From: Amaranthus tricolor
Taxonomy: Eukaryota > Streptophyta > Magnoliopsida > Caryophyllales > Amaranthaceae
DNA: 64,000 nucleotides
Reading direction: 5' to 3'
NCBI RefSeq assembly: GCF_026212465.1
Contig: NC_080048.1
Span: forward strand, 34,434,422-34,498,421
Part shown: one piece after another, positions 46,261 through 58,485 of the stretch
Position numbering within the stretch: the stretch's first letter is position 1
Layout of the letters: each line of letters opens with the position of its first letter
Made by a program: the position numbers and the translations under genes
Notes under the pieces: generated by a model
What the model was told of the DNA's origin: nothing
The model's input: only the letters and a program-made list of their open reading frames with translations
Databases searched by the model: none

Positions 46261-46425
46261 TGTCTGTTCTGATAGCATGTGAACAGGTGTAGTATCAATT
46301 GCAAAGAAATGGTGCTTTGCATCTACAGCTATACAAAAAAGAAAGAGTGCATGATATACTTTTATTCAATGCAAAATTATAGTAATTGTACAAAGCTTTT
46401 TGTCTACCAAGCTCGACATTACACA
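46261..46425 (-). repeat. LTR with primer site, upstream copy
   Basis: 46278-46425 (148 bp) from TGTGAACAGGTG to CATTACACA. On the minus strand it is followed by TGCTATCAGAACAGACA (one change from the usual primer site). The middle of this block differs from the copy at 40223-40369. Confidence 0.65.
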
Positions 46426-46859
46426 ACGGTCCTTGATGGCTTTGTATATTGATCACAAAATAGCCACGTCAATTATATAACAAAGTATTTTATGTAAGAA
46501 GAAGAACAATGTGTGGAATAGAATCGAGTAAGAAATCTCTAAATATAGAGTTTCTTCGATATCTATATAGACTATTAGTTTTTTGTTTTCTTTTATTTTG
46601 TAGTTGGTTCTACTTATTTATTTTATTTATAGGCTTTTATTTTATCTTTCTTGTATAGTTACGTCTCTTTATCTTTCTCGAGCCGGGGAACTCTTTTGAT
46701 CGCGCTCTCCTGTATGGGTATGAGTTGCCGTCATCCTTCCCTGTCCATAGTTTTTCTATGAGCGGATACACTGGGTAGGTTGATGAGGATGATGATGATG
46801 ATTATTAGAGACTATCTTGTAACAAGACGATTTCAAAACCAAGAGCTCAATTATTTATA

Positions 46860-47050
46860 AATTCTCAAATGAGATAGTCTTATAGTGATCACTTATAATT
46901 TTTAAGTGATCACTTTTTTATAGTCTTAAAGTGATTATTTACAATCTTAAAATAATCAATTGTAATCATGAGTGATCAATTAAAAAACTGAGTTAATTAT
47001 ATGAGTCTATCTCATGGTGAGATGGTCTCATATACAAGTCGAGCTGATAA
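46860..47050. repeat. GAGATAGTCTTATAGTGATCACTT repeat of the GACGGTCTC family
   Basis: AAATGAGATAGTCTTATAG at the left and CATGGTGAGATGGTCTCATA at the right bracket several GTGATCACTTATAATYTTAA units of about 20 bases. Related ends occur near 34500, 34610, 39605, 47395, 50150 and 57465. Confidence 0.55.
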
Positions 47051-47479
47051 TTCATCATTATTATTTTTGTACACAGTGAATCTCACTCATAGAAACTATC
47101 ATCAGGTTCTGGGGAGGGATGAAAAAAGACAATTCATACCCATAAAGGATGATGCTACCAAAGAGTCCTTCGACTCAAAAAAGACGTTTATATAGAGAGA
47201 TTTCTACAACGAGAGAAAATGAGTGAAGTTGAACCCACAAGGCTTCATTTAACAACACAAGCTCGACCATTTTCATAAAAAATAATAACAAAAATAGATA
47301 AATGGTAAGTCCATCTCATACAAGAATTTATGATAAATAAATGACTATATGAGTTCTCATGTAAATAGACAAAAAATAAGACACAAATTCTTTTATGTGA
47401 CGGTCTCATATAAGACGGGCTGATAATAAGAACTTAAATAGGTAAGGAGATATTAGACCGCGCATTGGCCCATTTAGTA

Positions 47480-47720
47480 ATGTGAATATCTTTAACAGCG
47501 ATAACCCTAACCCGTTGACCCATTTAGCAAGAGCCGCCATTGGTTTGTTTGTCATACGCTCATAAATACATAGAACTACTCCTTCCTACCTCTCTTCTCT
47601 TCTCGGCTCTCTTCGCCTATTCTCCATTGGAATTCTTATAAAATTATCAATTTCAGTATTCAAAAGACTTCCTTCTCCACGAATCTCGTTTACGTCGTAC
47701 CGATTTCTGCCTATTTGGTG
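47480..47720 (+). promoter_or_regulatory. promoter and CT-rich leader of an unidentified gene
   Basis: GCTCATAAATACATAG (about 47560) is TATA-like and is followed by CTACCTCTCTTCTCTTCTC..., a pyrimidine-rich patch typical of plant transcription start regions. TTTG|GTGTTAGTTTTATC near 47715 could be a leader-intron donor. No coding exon could be matched downstream. Confidence 0.4.
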
Positions 47721-48600
47721 TTAGTTTTATCTTTCGTCTTTTGATTCGAAAATTTTGGAATATTTTTAATTTATACATGAATTTGTCTGCTTTTTGAACA
47801 ATTTCGTTTGTGTACTTCGATTAAAATGGCAGTAGAAGTACTATATGAAAATCTGTTCAAATACTTCAATTGTATTTTGCTTAATTTTTACGAGATTTAA
47901 ACTTTGACAGCTTTGCTTACTTTTTTAAATCTTTGCTGGGTAAAAAAACTGGATACATGATGTGTTATTAAACTGCGTTATCTATCTGCAACTTCCTTTT
48001 ATTTGGAATTGAAGAAAATTCAGATTTCGCTGATATCCTGTTTTGATTTTATTTGAATTTTTTGCCTTTTTGAAAATTGGAGCATCAATGATGAGTAAAC
48101 CTTGTTATCCTTGCACATTGATTCATAAATGATGAAAATTAATAGGTGAAATTAAATACGAGATACCGAATTATGCATATTTTTGTTCTATTATTGTATC
48201 ATAGTCTTCTCTTATAGCACAAATTTTTAGGGTTTTAAAGATAGTTTCATCTCCTTTCTTAGTTTTTATTCATAATTAGGGATCGATGATAATATAATCC
48301 AAAATCAATGAGGTGTAGTGGAGCTGAGAGCCTGAGACCCTATTTAATAGGGAGAACCCCTCAGTGAAGCTACATTCATATGATATTACTGGATTCAACT
48401 GAGGTTTCACAATGAATAATTTAATATGTTGTTTATTGAGTTTCACATCTTATTATCCTTGTGAAATTGTGGATATATAGTCTGAAAAACTCATAAAGTG
48501 AGTGTAGTCATCAGCTTCTTCCCTTGTTTTTTTAGGGACTGGAGTTAACAGCACAACATTTATACATAAACAGATTTTTATTTACATTTTTTTACCGTTT
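47721..48600. other. possible leader intron, no coding sequence seen
   Basis: T-rich sequence resembling a plant 5' intron. Two small inverted phrases around 48350-48410 were considered as small RNA genes and rejected. Confidence 0.35.
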
Positions 48601-48878
48601 GGTAGCTTGTATTAAACGGTTTGGTAACTTGTATGAAATGGTGATAATGGGAATGAAAATTAGTGTTGTAACTTGTCCAATTTTAATTATTTTATTTTCT
48701 TCATAAATTTTATTACATATAACCATTGGTAGATATGATATTATGGATAATAAAAATTTGTAAAAAAATTTTTTTTATCAAAGTTTTATCATCACGGGAA
48801 TGACATGGAACTTTGATGAAATTTTACATTGTAAATCATTCTATTACTACCATTTAGTATCACTGATCAAACATGCCG
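48601..48878. mobile_element. diverged Harbinger-type MITE
   Basis: CGTTTGGTAGCTTGTATTAAACGG at the left and GTATCACTGATCAAACATGCCGG at the right, with inner ATGGGAATGAAAATTAGTG and TCATTCTATTACTACCATTTAG, match the family at 1458 and 63076. The left end looks partly duplicated (GTTTGGTA occurs twice). Target duplication uncertain. Confidence 0.6.
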
Positions 48879-49710
48879 GGTTAATGGGTTGTGAGCATTA
48901 CTTAGTAATCTGGCATTGCAGCTAACAACTTAGCATACTTGTTATTGTTTCATACAGTATTCTTCAAGTTTCATCTGTTTTTGGTTGGGGATTATAAGCA
49001 GGGGTTTTCTTGTACAACTAGTAGGTAGAAAAGGGCAGTTAGGAAGATTGATCTTTGAAGTTTATCTTTATATTTTGTTTGATCAACAAAGATCATTAGT
49101 TTTCATTTGTGCTTTGCACTGATTTGGTTCCTCTTCCGCAGCTGTTTTGTATTAAGAATTTCTACACATCTTCCGTATTCATTGTTGATACAAATCTGAT
49201 TTTGTCTCAATTAGAACATAAACTAATAAGTATACCATTTTCGTTTGCGAAGATTCGTGACACGATTCCCTCTTCTTTTCTTAGTGATGTATAACTTTTC
49301 TAGACATGAAATTTGTGTCATATTAAATAGCTATGGTTTGTTGGGACTGGTCACATAAAAAAAGAAAATTGCAACATGATCTTTAATTTTATGGTTGTGT
49401 TATTCAACGTCAACTATTAAAAATAGGTTAATTCTAGCAATTTTTTTATTTTGGATTGCAGATATGTAGGAGAAAAGGCTAGGACTTTGTGATAATTAAA
49501 CTCACGATCTTACATATTTTGTTTGAGATAAGATTGTGCAAGTAGATTGGATTGACACTAATCTGACGTACAAATGTAAAAGAATGATATATTTCTGAGC
49601 TGGGTGTGACAACTTTAGATAAGGTCAGCTCAATTACATTGTTGTGCTCCATTACTAATAATAAACTCAACCCTTTTATATAGTACAAAGACAGGCAAAT
49701 AAACTTATCT

Positions 49711-49923
49711 ATGACAAGCAAATGGGCATGTCTTTTAAGGGCAGTAAACGAACATGTCTCTGCTCGCCAACCACTCATGAAGGCTCTTTCCGGTGCAGCA
49801 TCCATCGCGCTCGACACAAGTTCCGGTCAATATCTTCAACAACAAAGGCTAGCATTAGGAAACTTGATCCCAACAATACATCAAAGGCTAGCTTGCTTAA
49901 AGCCTTTTTGTTTGAGATTATAA
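49711..49923 (+). CDS. unrecognised 70-codon open frame
   Basis: MTSKWACLLRAVNEHVSARQ, then PLMKALSGAASIALDT and QQQRLALGNLIPTIHQRLAC. The composition looks more protein-like than the surrounding DNA, and GC content rises here. I do not recognise a family. It may be an exon or a gene relic. A second frame overlaps it on the same strand, and the minus strand is also partly open. Confidence 0.25.
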   Translation: MTSKWACLLRAVNEHVSARQPLMKALSGAASIALDTSSGQYLQQQRLALGNLIPTIHQRLACLKPFCLRL

Positions 49924-50009
49924 ATCCATCAAGGCATGATCTTCATAGGCAAAGTCAATTCAGACCTAGACCTACCAGGTTTCATAATTCGGACCTTCAA
50001 TGTAAATAA

Positions 50010-52885
50010 CTTGCGTTTTAAGTGAAGTGAGTCTTTAATTTGTGAGCTACTTTTGTAAAAGATCATCTATCAATAGACGACTTTAAAATAAAGAGCTTAT
50101 ATACTAATAATTATATTAGTTGAACTATTATAAGAAAGTTCCCACGACGAGACCGTCTCCGTCTCACATAAAAAATTGTGTTAATTTATTTAAATTCAAT
50201 GGAATGTGGAATTCTTAGATTAATACTATTGTGTTTTATTTTTTTCTTACCTAGGTTTTATTATTCTGTCTTTGTTTTGTTTAAAAAATAATCATTTTGT
50301 TACAAAAGCTTATGTGGTTAAGTAATTGTATTAGATAAAAGTAAGATTATAATTTATACCTTTATTTTGAAAGGTAAGAGTAAGACCTTACATTTATGTT
50401 AGAGGAGGTAAAATTTGATGTTAGTCCCACAGAAGTTCGGATCCATTCATATTCATATAATGAAAAAATTAAAGAAAAAAGAAAATGTAAAGAGTCTGAT
50501 ACTATACTAAAATTTCAACTTAATTAATGCTAAGTTTAAAATTGAAAATTGAAGTCTTATGATATATTATATAATCTAATAAAGTTATTTCTTATAAAAT
50601 GTCAATGTAAAAATTTATTAGAGAAATTATAAATAATAATCTAATTTTTGTTCGATTTGCTTACAATAAATTTACTTATTGTTTATGTTTAAATGTATGC
50701 ACTTATTGGATATTATTGTTGAATAAATATTCACCTATTGTTTATTCATGATTGTTTAGCTTTACAAATTAGAACATTTGAAGAAGATTATAAAAAAAAT
50801 GTGAGTTTATTTTTAGATTATAGTGGGTTTATTTAAAAATAAACAATTGATTTGATTTTAATGGATCGAGTTTATGTTGATTTATTATTGATAATTTTGT
50901 CAAAATTATATCATATGAAATTCACGAAATAACACATTTAAAAAAATGTATATATTCTTTTAATTTGCTATATTTTTAACAGGTTTCTCATTAGATTTAT
51001 AACATTTCTATTTTTAAGAATATAATTGATCTATATATTCTCTTTTAGTTTCATTCACACATACAATTTCTATTTTTGCTTATAGCCGATCTCCTGAAAG
51101 ACTTAGGCACAACACAAAGATGATAATGGCTGACCAAATTAAAGATAGTCTCTCAAAGAAACCGTCTCTCACAAGAATCTATGTTTACTTATGGGCTTAT
51201 TTTTCTCATTCACTTGTTTTTGATTTGACCAAAACATATTGAAACAAAAGTGTTTAGGACTATATTAAGTGAAGAATAATATGAAAAACACAAATAAAAC
51301 AGAGCAAGAAGCAATAGAGGCACAAACAACAATTGAATGAGATACTTAACAAGTGTTTATTTTTATTAATGAACGATTCAACAATATATCAATAAATAAA
51401 TCTAACACACTTAAAAACAAACTCTCCAAATTAAAAATTCTATATTAGAATAGAAATCACCGTTAATATTAATATAATGAAGAAAAATATCTTTTGGTAT
51501 TAATTGACCCTAGCCTCCTCTACATATTAGCCTTTTAATTTTTGGATTTGATGTATTAGAAGGATGATGTTGTTCTACATTAATTTTTGCTTGGGGATTA
51601 GATAAATATATAAGTAGATGTAAAAGATATATAAATGTGATAAAAAAAAAATAACATGTTTAGGAATGAGTTTAAAAAATAGAAAAAGTCCAAGAAAAAA
51701 TAAATAAAAGTAATTAAATTCATATGATCGGATGGAGGGAATTTGAACCCATTTGTACTTTTGAAGATTTTTTTCTTTCTGATACTTGATTTATTAATAA
51801 TTTAATTTATTTTTAGTTTTGTTTAATTTAGATTTTTAATGAATTTGTTCACATATAATTTTATGAATTTTAACTATAATCTATCATTTTCAGTTTAATA
51901 AGATTATAGTTTATAAGCTCTTCTAATTTCATTTATTTATTTAAGATACCTTCAATCACTTGTATGTATGAATAACCGTATTACATTGTTATTTATATGT
52001 TATATGTGCAGAATTCCAATCATGATTTACGATTTCACGATTTAAAAGCAGTCGAACGATCCGAATCGTAGGTAGGATCTTTATGTTGGTAGAATTGCGT
52101 GATCTTACTTAGCTCAGGAACATGATTCTACGTTCCTATATATGTTCCAACTATTTGACACTACAAAGATAGTTTCAATCGTAGAATTTTTTAATATAAT
52201 TCAGAGTTCACTTATGTAAATATATCAATACGACTATAAAAGTCAAGTTTTTTCTTGATTTGCAGTTTAAAAATGATTATAAAAATTGTTAATTTTCAAA
52301 ACTTAATATTAGATGAAGTCAAATAAATTTTTATTTACACCTTAAACTTAACAAAAACAAATATAATTGATAATTTGTTATCCAAAGCATATTAATGCGT
52401 ATCTGTAGGATTACACGATCCTACGATCTAATTCTATCAATTTCGATCACACCCCTTTAATAATCTTATGTAGAATCCTGATTCAAACAAACTTGTGTGC
52501 AAATAACTATATCTTCTGAGAATTGGATTATGTTTTAATTGAAACAAGTATTATTTTTCCAAGCTAAGTCCTAAATTCGATTCTTACATAATTCTCTCAA
52601 TCAAACTAGCATGTATTCTATAAAACAACTAAATCTTTTAATAATATATAGTCAAAATAGGCTCAAAGGAATTACTGCCACATATAAAATGAGGAGTTAT
52701 TTACCTCTAATTTTAAAAACTCAAAAAAAGTCCAATGAAGTAAGCATACCTTTTAATTTATTTTTAGCCAACACGCAATATGTGAAATTATTGGAGAATA
52801 ATTGAAAGAAAAATTTATTCATAGCAAATGAACAATAAAATAAATTATAGAGATATTTTTTTCATCTATTTTTTTGACAGATTTA
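50010..52885. other. AT-rich intergenic DNA
   Basis: No gene or clear element. CACGACGAGACCGTCTCCGTCTC near 50145 is an end of the GACGGTCTC repeat family. Confidence 0.45.
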
Positions 52886-52888
52886 TAT

Positions 52889-53160
52889 CTAGAAGTGTTC
52901 AAAATAAACTCGACGACCAGATATTCATCCGAATTTGTAATCGAACCCGACTTTGAGTCTATCACCCGATGTCAAAATAAATTGAAATCACATAAAAGTC
53001 AATATGTACAAAAGACTTTATTTTAAACCGATCTAAACTATTTAATTCAAAATTGACCTGTTAGTCCAAATCAACCTTTCTATTTATATCAAGGTAACCT
53101 TCTCAATCTAATTATGATATGCACAAAACCCAATTGGCCTCAAAATAGACACCCCAAGTC
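52889..53160. repeat. second copy of the CCCGAY-containing dispersed repeat
   Basis: See 39705-39890. TAGAAGTGTTCAAAATAAAC begins it, and ACACCCCAAGTC near 53150 may be its other end (an inverted match to GTGTTCAAA is weak). Confidence 0.5.
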
Positions 53161-54446
53161 GCACGCATATGATCATCATCATCAGCATATCCATTAGATT
53201 TATTCATAGACAACTATAATCAGTGTTTATAAGAAAAGATAAACGGCAGCTCATATCCATATAGGACAGTGCGGATAATTAATATAATTGATCAATTAAT
53301 AAAATTGTTGATAAATAAATTAGTTGAATCTCACTATTTATTTATTTATTGATGTTTATTGGTGTTCACCCACCAGCTGTATAAAGCAATTTCCAATCGT
53401 GGATGGCTGTTTTTTATTAATGGTGATGTTGACTTTAGTGGTGTGGAGTACTCCGCTAGAAAATAGTAGCATTCTGGCATAGCTACATGCCTACATGCCT
53501 ACATATCATAAATATGAGTGCCTCAACAAAATTTGGCCAAACCATTTATATTTTCCACTACTTCTACAACTACAATAAGAATTAATTTTAAAAAAATTTT
53601 TCTATAAACGTATTTGTCTTAAATGTTTCTTTGTATTCTATTTAAATATATAGAAAATATATAATAATAATTTTGAACACTAAATATATTACATAATAAT
53701 AAATGTTGTTAGAGTAAAATATTAACAATATATGTAAAAATAAAATAATATCCTTGAGACATTATTATTATTCTAAAAACACCTCGCAGTGAAATTGGAA
53801 GATCACAAACGTTGAAGTTGTCGGTAAATTCTTGGAACAAAATAAGCGGAAAACATTTGGTGATATATATGTGATCTGTTATGTAGACGGATGATGAAGT
53901 ATGCAAATCTAAGCACAATTAGAGCCTTTCTTGTTGATGAATAAAGAATGATCACATGTCTTATGATGAAATCCAATGATAGCAACAAAGTTAGGAAACT
54001 TGTAATACCATATCGAGGAGCTTGTTTGAGTCTAGATAGAGAGTATTAAGACAACAAATATGATGAGAAACTTTGGGTATACAAATTCCAATATTTGATG
54101 ATGTATATTAACTGTTTCTTTTAAGTTTAATGTAAGAAGGAATTTTTGATATCACATTGATAAATGGATCACTTTTAAAATGGAGCAAGACTAAGGTTTG
54201 TGCGGATTGTTACGAGTTTTACCATGACTATATGTTTTTTCGCAATTAATGCTTATTTATTAACCACTTAACCTGCATCATTTCTTACAAAACGAGCTTT
54301 ATATCTCTGAAAAGAATCTACAAATATTTTTTATGTCTAAAAATCCATAAATAAGGAACAAAATCCTACGTCTTATTCTTAACTAAATATCAAATTCATT
54401 AATAATGACCATTTTCATTTAGAGTCCTTAAGTATTGCTATAAGAT
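53161..54446. other. AT-rich intergenic DNA
   Basis: No gene seen. (ATC)n at 53170-53185 and a short CTACATGCCTACATG tandem at 53484-53505 are the only structures. Confidence 0.4.
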
Positions 54447-55228
54447 TTTTGGGTTAAAGGAAATTTTAAAATTTGAGTATTTAGACCTTCTTGCTATTTA
54501 AGATTTGGTTTTTAAATGCCATGTTGGCTTCGGGTTTAATGGGCCTTGTAGATGACTGGGATAAGAGAGAAAGAAGAGGAATGATTTGTGATGTGCTAGT
54601 AGGTTATGACTCTCATGGGATGTAGCAGCTGGGCTAGATGGAATTATGCTGTTGGAAAGGAGGATTGATCAGCATGTTGCTTGGACCATGAGTGTCAAAA
54701 GGAGAAGGTGTGCTATTTTGGCCATGAGGGCTTAAATTATCTACTTGTTTAGGAGCAAGTAAAATAAAAAGATTATCTAATAAGGAAAAAAGATATTTAA
54801 TGTTAATATGCCTATAGAGGAAATGAAATATTTACTTAGAATAGGAAGGAATATTATTTTGCTATTACGTTTATAATTTTGAGAAATTAATTTATATTGG
54901 CTTCACGACCTGTCAAGCGCGCACCTTTGAAATTTCGATTTTCGTTTCGGGATTGTTTGCTTTATTGGTTCCATATTATTGTTTTGATTTTAATTTAAAT
55001 CTCTCTATATGCTAGTCTTTGGGTAAAGAATACCTTTGAAAGGCATTTTGAGAGTTTTCAATTGAGATCAAATACTCTTTTTATCATCTTGTATTATGTT
55101 CTCCATCTATGGTGAACATTATTCTCGGGTCTAATGAACGTTCACACTAATATATTCAATTTTTACTATTATTGTTCCCTTTGAGATATATTTCCTGATC
55201 ACGTTTTTGCTAACTATTCACACAACAA
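54447..55228 (+). mobile_element. possible degenerate solo LTR
   Basis: The 3' half has the layout of a retrotransposon R-U5 region: CTTGTATTATGTTCTCCATCTATGG, GAACATTATTCTCGGGTC, GAACGTTCACAC, and an end ...ATTCACACAACA at 55228. The left boundary is a guess and no target duplication was found. Confidence 0.3.
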
Positions 55229-56414
55229 TATATCTAATTCTAATGATAAAAGAGATCCTTGGTTTGTTACGTGTAGAATGAAAAAGTGGAATAATTAACT
55301 CAAAATGCCAAGAACAACTCCAAGAATTTATTAAAGGGGCTTTTTGGTTGTTGATATTCAATGTTGGAAGTGATATTGAAAATTTAATGCAATTTAGTTA
55401 GAAAAATTACTTGAAAAAGCTTATGATGAAGTTTATCCTCCTCTAATTATCGTTTTTAATCACAAAACTCATTCTCATCTCCTATCACTTGGGAAAACAA
55501 TATTAAGTGGTAATGAAAAAATATGATAAAAAACACATCTTTCAGAGTAAAAACTCCATTACCATGAAAATGACGTAATAAATCTTATGAAAATTAAATA
55601 ATACATTTGGATATATTGGAGGAAATTAAAGGAAAGGATGAGTGGAAAATAGAGGAATTGCATTTCCTTACTTAGATATCAATAGGAGGGAAACGATAAA
55701 GTTCTTGCACATTACAAACAAAAAAAAAAAAAAAAAAAAAATCCATCCTACACCAAAAATATTTGGATTATGTAAAAAATAGTCTTTTTCCCTCCTCTCC
55801 TCTTTCCTTTTAATTTTATACCCTCTCCTTCTAAATAAGTATCCAAACATACTATAAAATTAAAAATCATTCTCATTAACACTCTACTTTCAATAACCAT
55901 ACGCCTTGTAGTAGAATATAAAATCAATCTTAAAACTTGAATCATCAGTTCTTGATACATTAAGTACAAATGTATAAAAATGGGTGTCAAATGACCAGCT
56001 CAAACCAATTTAGTCAAATTTTTAAGCTAAGATTAAAATCCTAAAATATACGCTCTTCATATATCATACTAAATATTCTACTAGAATTATGTGGATCATT
56101 AAATTACTATATATTACTTTGCTTTATAAAATTGTTTCAAGTGACCATCCGTATTAAAAAATTTAGCTAATGACTAAAATCCTAACGTATATCACAAACA
56201 ATCAATCAGCCAGATTACACACTTTTACTACAAGTTAAAGAAGGTTGCTATGAGCCTATGACTTTTTCAAACATGTAAGTTTCCAATTATTTCTATCAAT
56301 CAAATATTTTTCAACATCTTTCACTTCCAATAATATTTTTTAAAAAAATCTTGCAAAGGATTGCTTTAATGATCGTATAATAAGGCATATACCCCAAATA
56401 ACATTGTCAACAAA
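55229..56414. other. AT-rich DNA with a MITE relic
   Basis: GGGGCTTTTTGGTTGTTGATATTC at 55337 and later CATTACCATGAAAATGACGT suggest a decayed Harbinger MITE. A run of about 22 A residues lies at 55720-55741. No gene. Confidence 0.35.
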
Positions 56415-56799
56415 TACTACAAGAAAACTTGTTTTTAGCAACGGAAAAAGTCGTTGCTAAAAACCTGATTTCGTTGCTAAAAATGTTTTTTGCAACGAAT
56501 TCCATTGTTGCGAGTACAGCCGTAGCTAAAAGTTTTAGCAACGACTATGATGGTTGCAAAAGGTATTTGTTTTTTACAACGAGATCTATTGTTGCAAAAA
56601 AAAATGTCGTTGCAATTCCTTCAAATGTTTTTAGCAACAAAAAAGCTCGTTGCCAAATTTCCTGCATTTTTAGCTACAACTATTTTCGTTGTTAAATTTC
56701 TATTTCTCACAACAACTTAAGTTGTTGCAATACATGATAGTCAATCTTTTGCAACGACTTTACTGTAGGGAAAACAATGAAGTAAAATTTGTTATTAAT

Positions 56800-56990
56800 G
56801 TTTTTAGCAACAACTATTACCGTTGCAAAAAACATATATATTTTTCGCAACAACTATTACCGTTGCAAAAAACCAGACACATTTTTCGCAACAACTATTA
56901 CCGTTGCAAAAAACATACACATTTTTCGCAACAACTTTTACCGTTGCAAAAAAGATACACATTTTTCGCAACAACTATTTATCTTTTGAA
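56800..56990. repeat. CACTA subterminal tandem repeats
   Basis: Five copies of CGCAACAACTATTACCGTTGC followed by AAAAAACATACACATTTTT-type spacers, about 40 bases apart. Each unit holds GCAACAAC...GTTGC, a small inverted repeat of the kind bound by CACTA transposases. Confidence 0.8.
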
Positions 56991-57171
56991 ACAACCTACA
57001 ATAAACTAGACAATTAAAATAATAAATAATTTAAAACCAACTAAACTAATATCACCGATTATCATTATATATTAATTCGTATCCCAAAATATCACACGTC
57101 CCAAATATTATCGTGTGTCAAAAATATACATAATTTATATACATGTAACGGATAACCAATTTTCAACATAC

Positions 57172-57428
57172 TTCATCTTCTTATCGTCCCATTTGTTCGA
57201 CCTTGCCTCCATTCTACCAGTTGTGCCTCCAGTCATAGTACCAGCTTCGGTAAGGAGAATTCCATCCGTAGTTACAACTAAGAAAGTACGAAGGATTAAA
57301 ACCAACGGAGGTCCAACATATCACATATAGGAATAATAGCAAAACATAGGAAAGTATACCTTTACACCTTTCCCCAGTCCAGCTCAGACGCTTGGCTTCG
57401 TCAAGATTGTCACAAACTAATGTATTCC
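57172..57428 (-). pseudogene. SMC1: captured SMC1 exons (cohesin subunit)
   Basis: Two minus-strand exons, 57428-57360 and 57277-57172, with AG acceptors (CTGTAG, TTCTTAG) and GT donors (GTATAC, GTATGT). Joined in frame they read GNTLVCDNLDEAKRLSWTG, then CKVVTTDGILLTEAG, TMTGGTTGRMEARSNKWDD. This is a short, highly conserved hinge-adjacent stretch of eukaryotic SMC1, the cohesin ATPase that holds sister chromatids together. Only about 58 of the roughly 1,200 residues are present, with no ATPase head. Intron and splice signals are retained, so capture was from genomic DNA, not from an mRNA. The fragment sits 0.8 kb inside a CACTA element. It cannot make a working SMC1. Confidence 0.82.
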
Positions 57429-57479
57429 CTACAGAAACGTAGTGATTATATGAGCCCTTTCTCAAGGTGAGACGGTCTC

Positions 57480-58480
57480 ATACAAGACAAACTGTAAAAA
57501 ATTTACGTTAATGGCGAATCAAATAAATTCCTAATTAACTATATTTTAAGTTATAGAACAACGAATTGAGGGTGATTGATATATAAGTGGGAGTATTGTA
57601 TTTGATTGAATACATTGATTTGCCTTCATATAACTAGTATTAATCATACACCTAATCAATGTAACATAGCCACACTACTAACTTGGCAATAATAGAATAT
57701 AAAAACAATATGAACAAGCTAGAAAAAGGATAGACTTAGCTTAGATCGAAGACTCATTTTCAGTACACAAACAGCTAGCAGACAGAAAATGGAATCACAT
57801 GGCATGGGAACATGCCAAATTTTAAGCTATACTAAAATTACAAGCAAAATAAATATAAGAAATTAGCAAGGGATCTTATCAATGAACCATCTAAAAACAT
57901 CAATAGGAAGCTTTATAATATCCATGGCTTTATTTGCTAGATCTGCACAGCAGCTTAAACATGGGCACACATAACTTAATAATGAGCTGTTCAAACAACC
58001 AAAAACATTATTCATAAGTGTGAATTTCTTGTAATCAAAACACTTTTTCGCTAAAGTGTCGAGTGTTGAGGATCCAACACAATTTTTGAAAACAAAGAGC
58101 TCGGGGCCCGAGCAACATTAGACATAGCTAAAGTTCTAAAAGAATATACAAAAATATACCTTTGATAGCGTCAACAAGCTTGTTCTAATATGAAACTCAG
58201 GTGCAGTCTACAATGCCAAAGCCTAGATTCCAAAGATGGGGTCGGCTTCATGAATCACGTTCCAGTGATCTTCCGCGTGAATATTCCAATTATCCAAATA
58301 ATCAAAAAATTTAAATATTCTAAATCATCATCAAAAGGCCTTCCCTCAAATTCGTGCAAGGCTCAGAGCTAAGAAGCTGCTTATCATGTGATAATGAATT
58401 GACAGGCATTACATGTCTAATTTCCTTGCCTTTTAAAAATTTAAATAGACATCCCTAAAACATCATCAAAAGGCCTTCCC
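57480..58480. other. CACTA interior, unassigned
   Basis: No further SMC1 exon was recognised. CAAAGCCTAGATTCCAAAGATGGGGTCGGCTTCATGAATC (58213-58252, two parts) contains the GATGGGGTCGGCTTCATGAA phrase, which I have the impression recurs in plant transposon-associated DNA. Confidence 0.4.
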
Positions 58481-58485
58481 TCAAA

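Larger units (their letters stand above)
40158..46425 (-). mobile_element. decayed Ty1/copia element, minus strand, split by a solo LTR
   Basis: On the minus strand: LTR (46425-46278), primer site, gag (46144-45386), interruption by a 3.48 kb solo LTR, gag zinc knuckle and protease (41815-40970), reverse transcriptase piece (about 40960-40380), then a second LTR-like block (40369-40223) followed again by a primer site and leader (40222-40158). The integrase and part of reverse transcriptase are deleted. A leader after the downstream LTR means a second element or duplication started there. Confidence 0.75.

Noticed and set aside
48285..48420. Possible C/D-box snoRNA (GATGATAA near 48286 with CTGAG downstream)
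   Set aside because: The C box does not fit RUGAUGA, no terminal stem pairs correctly, and no guide match could be assessed.
56429..57017. Several overlapping plus-strand frames (FFATTITVAKN repeats)
   Set aside because: They are products of the CACTA subterminal tandem repeat, not proteins.
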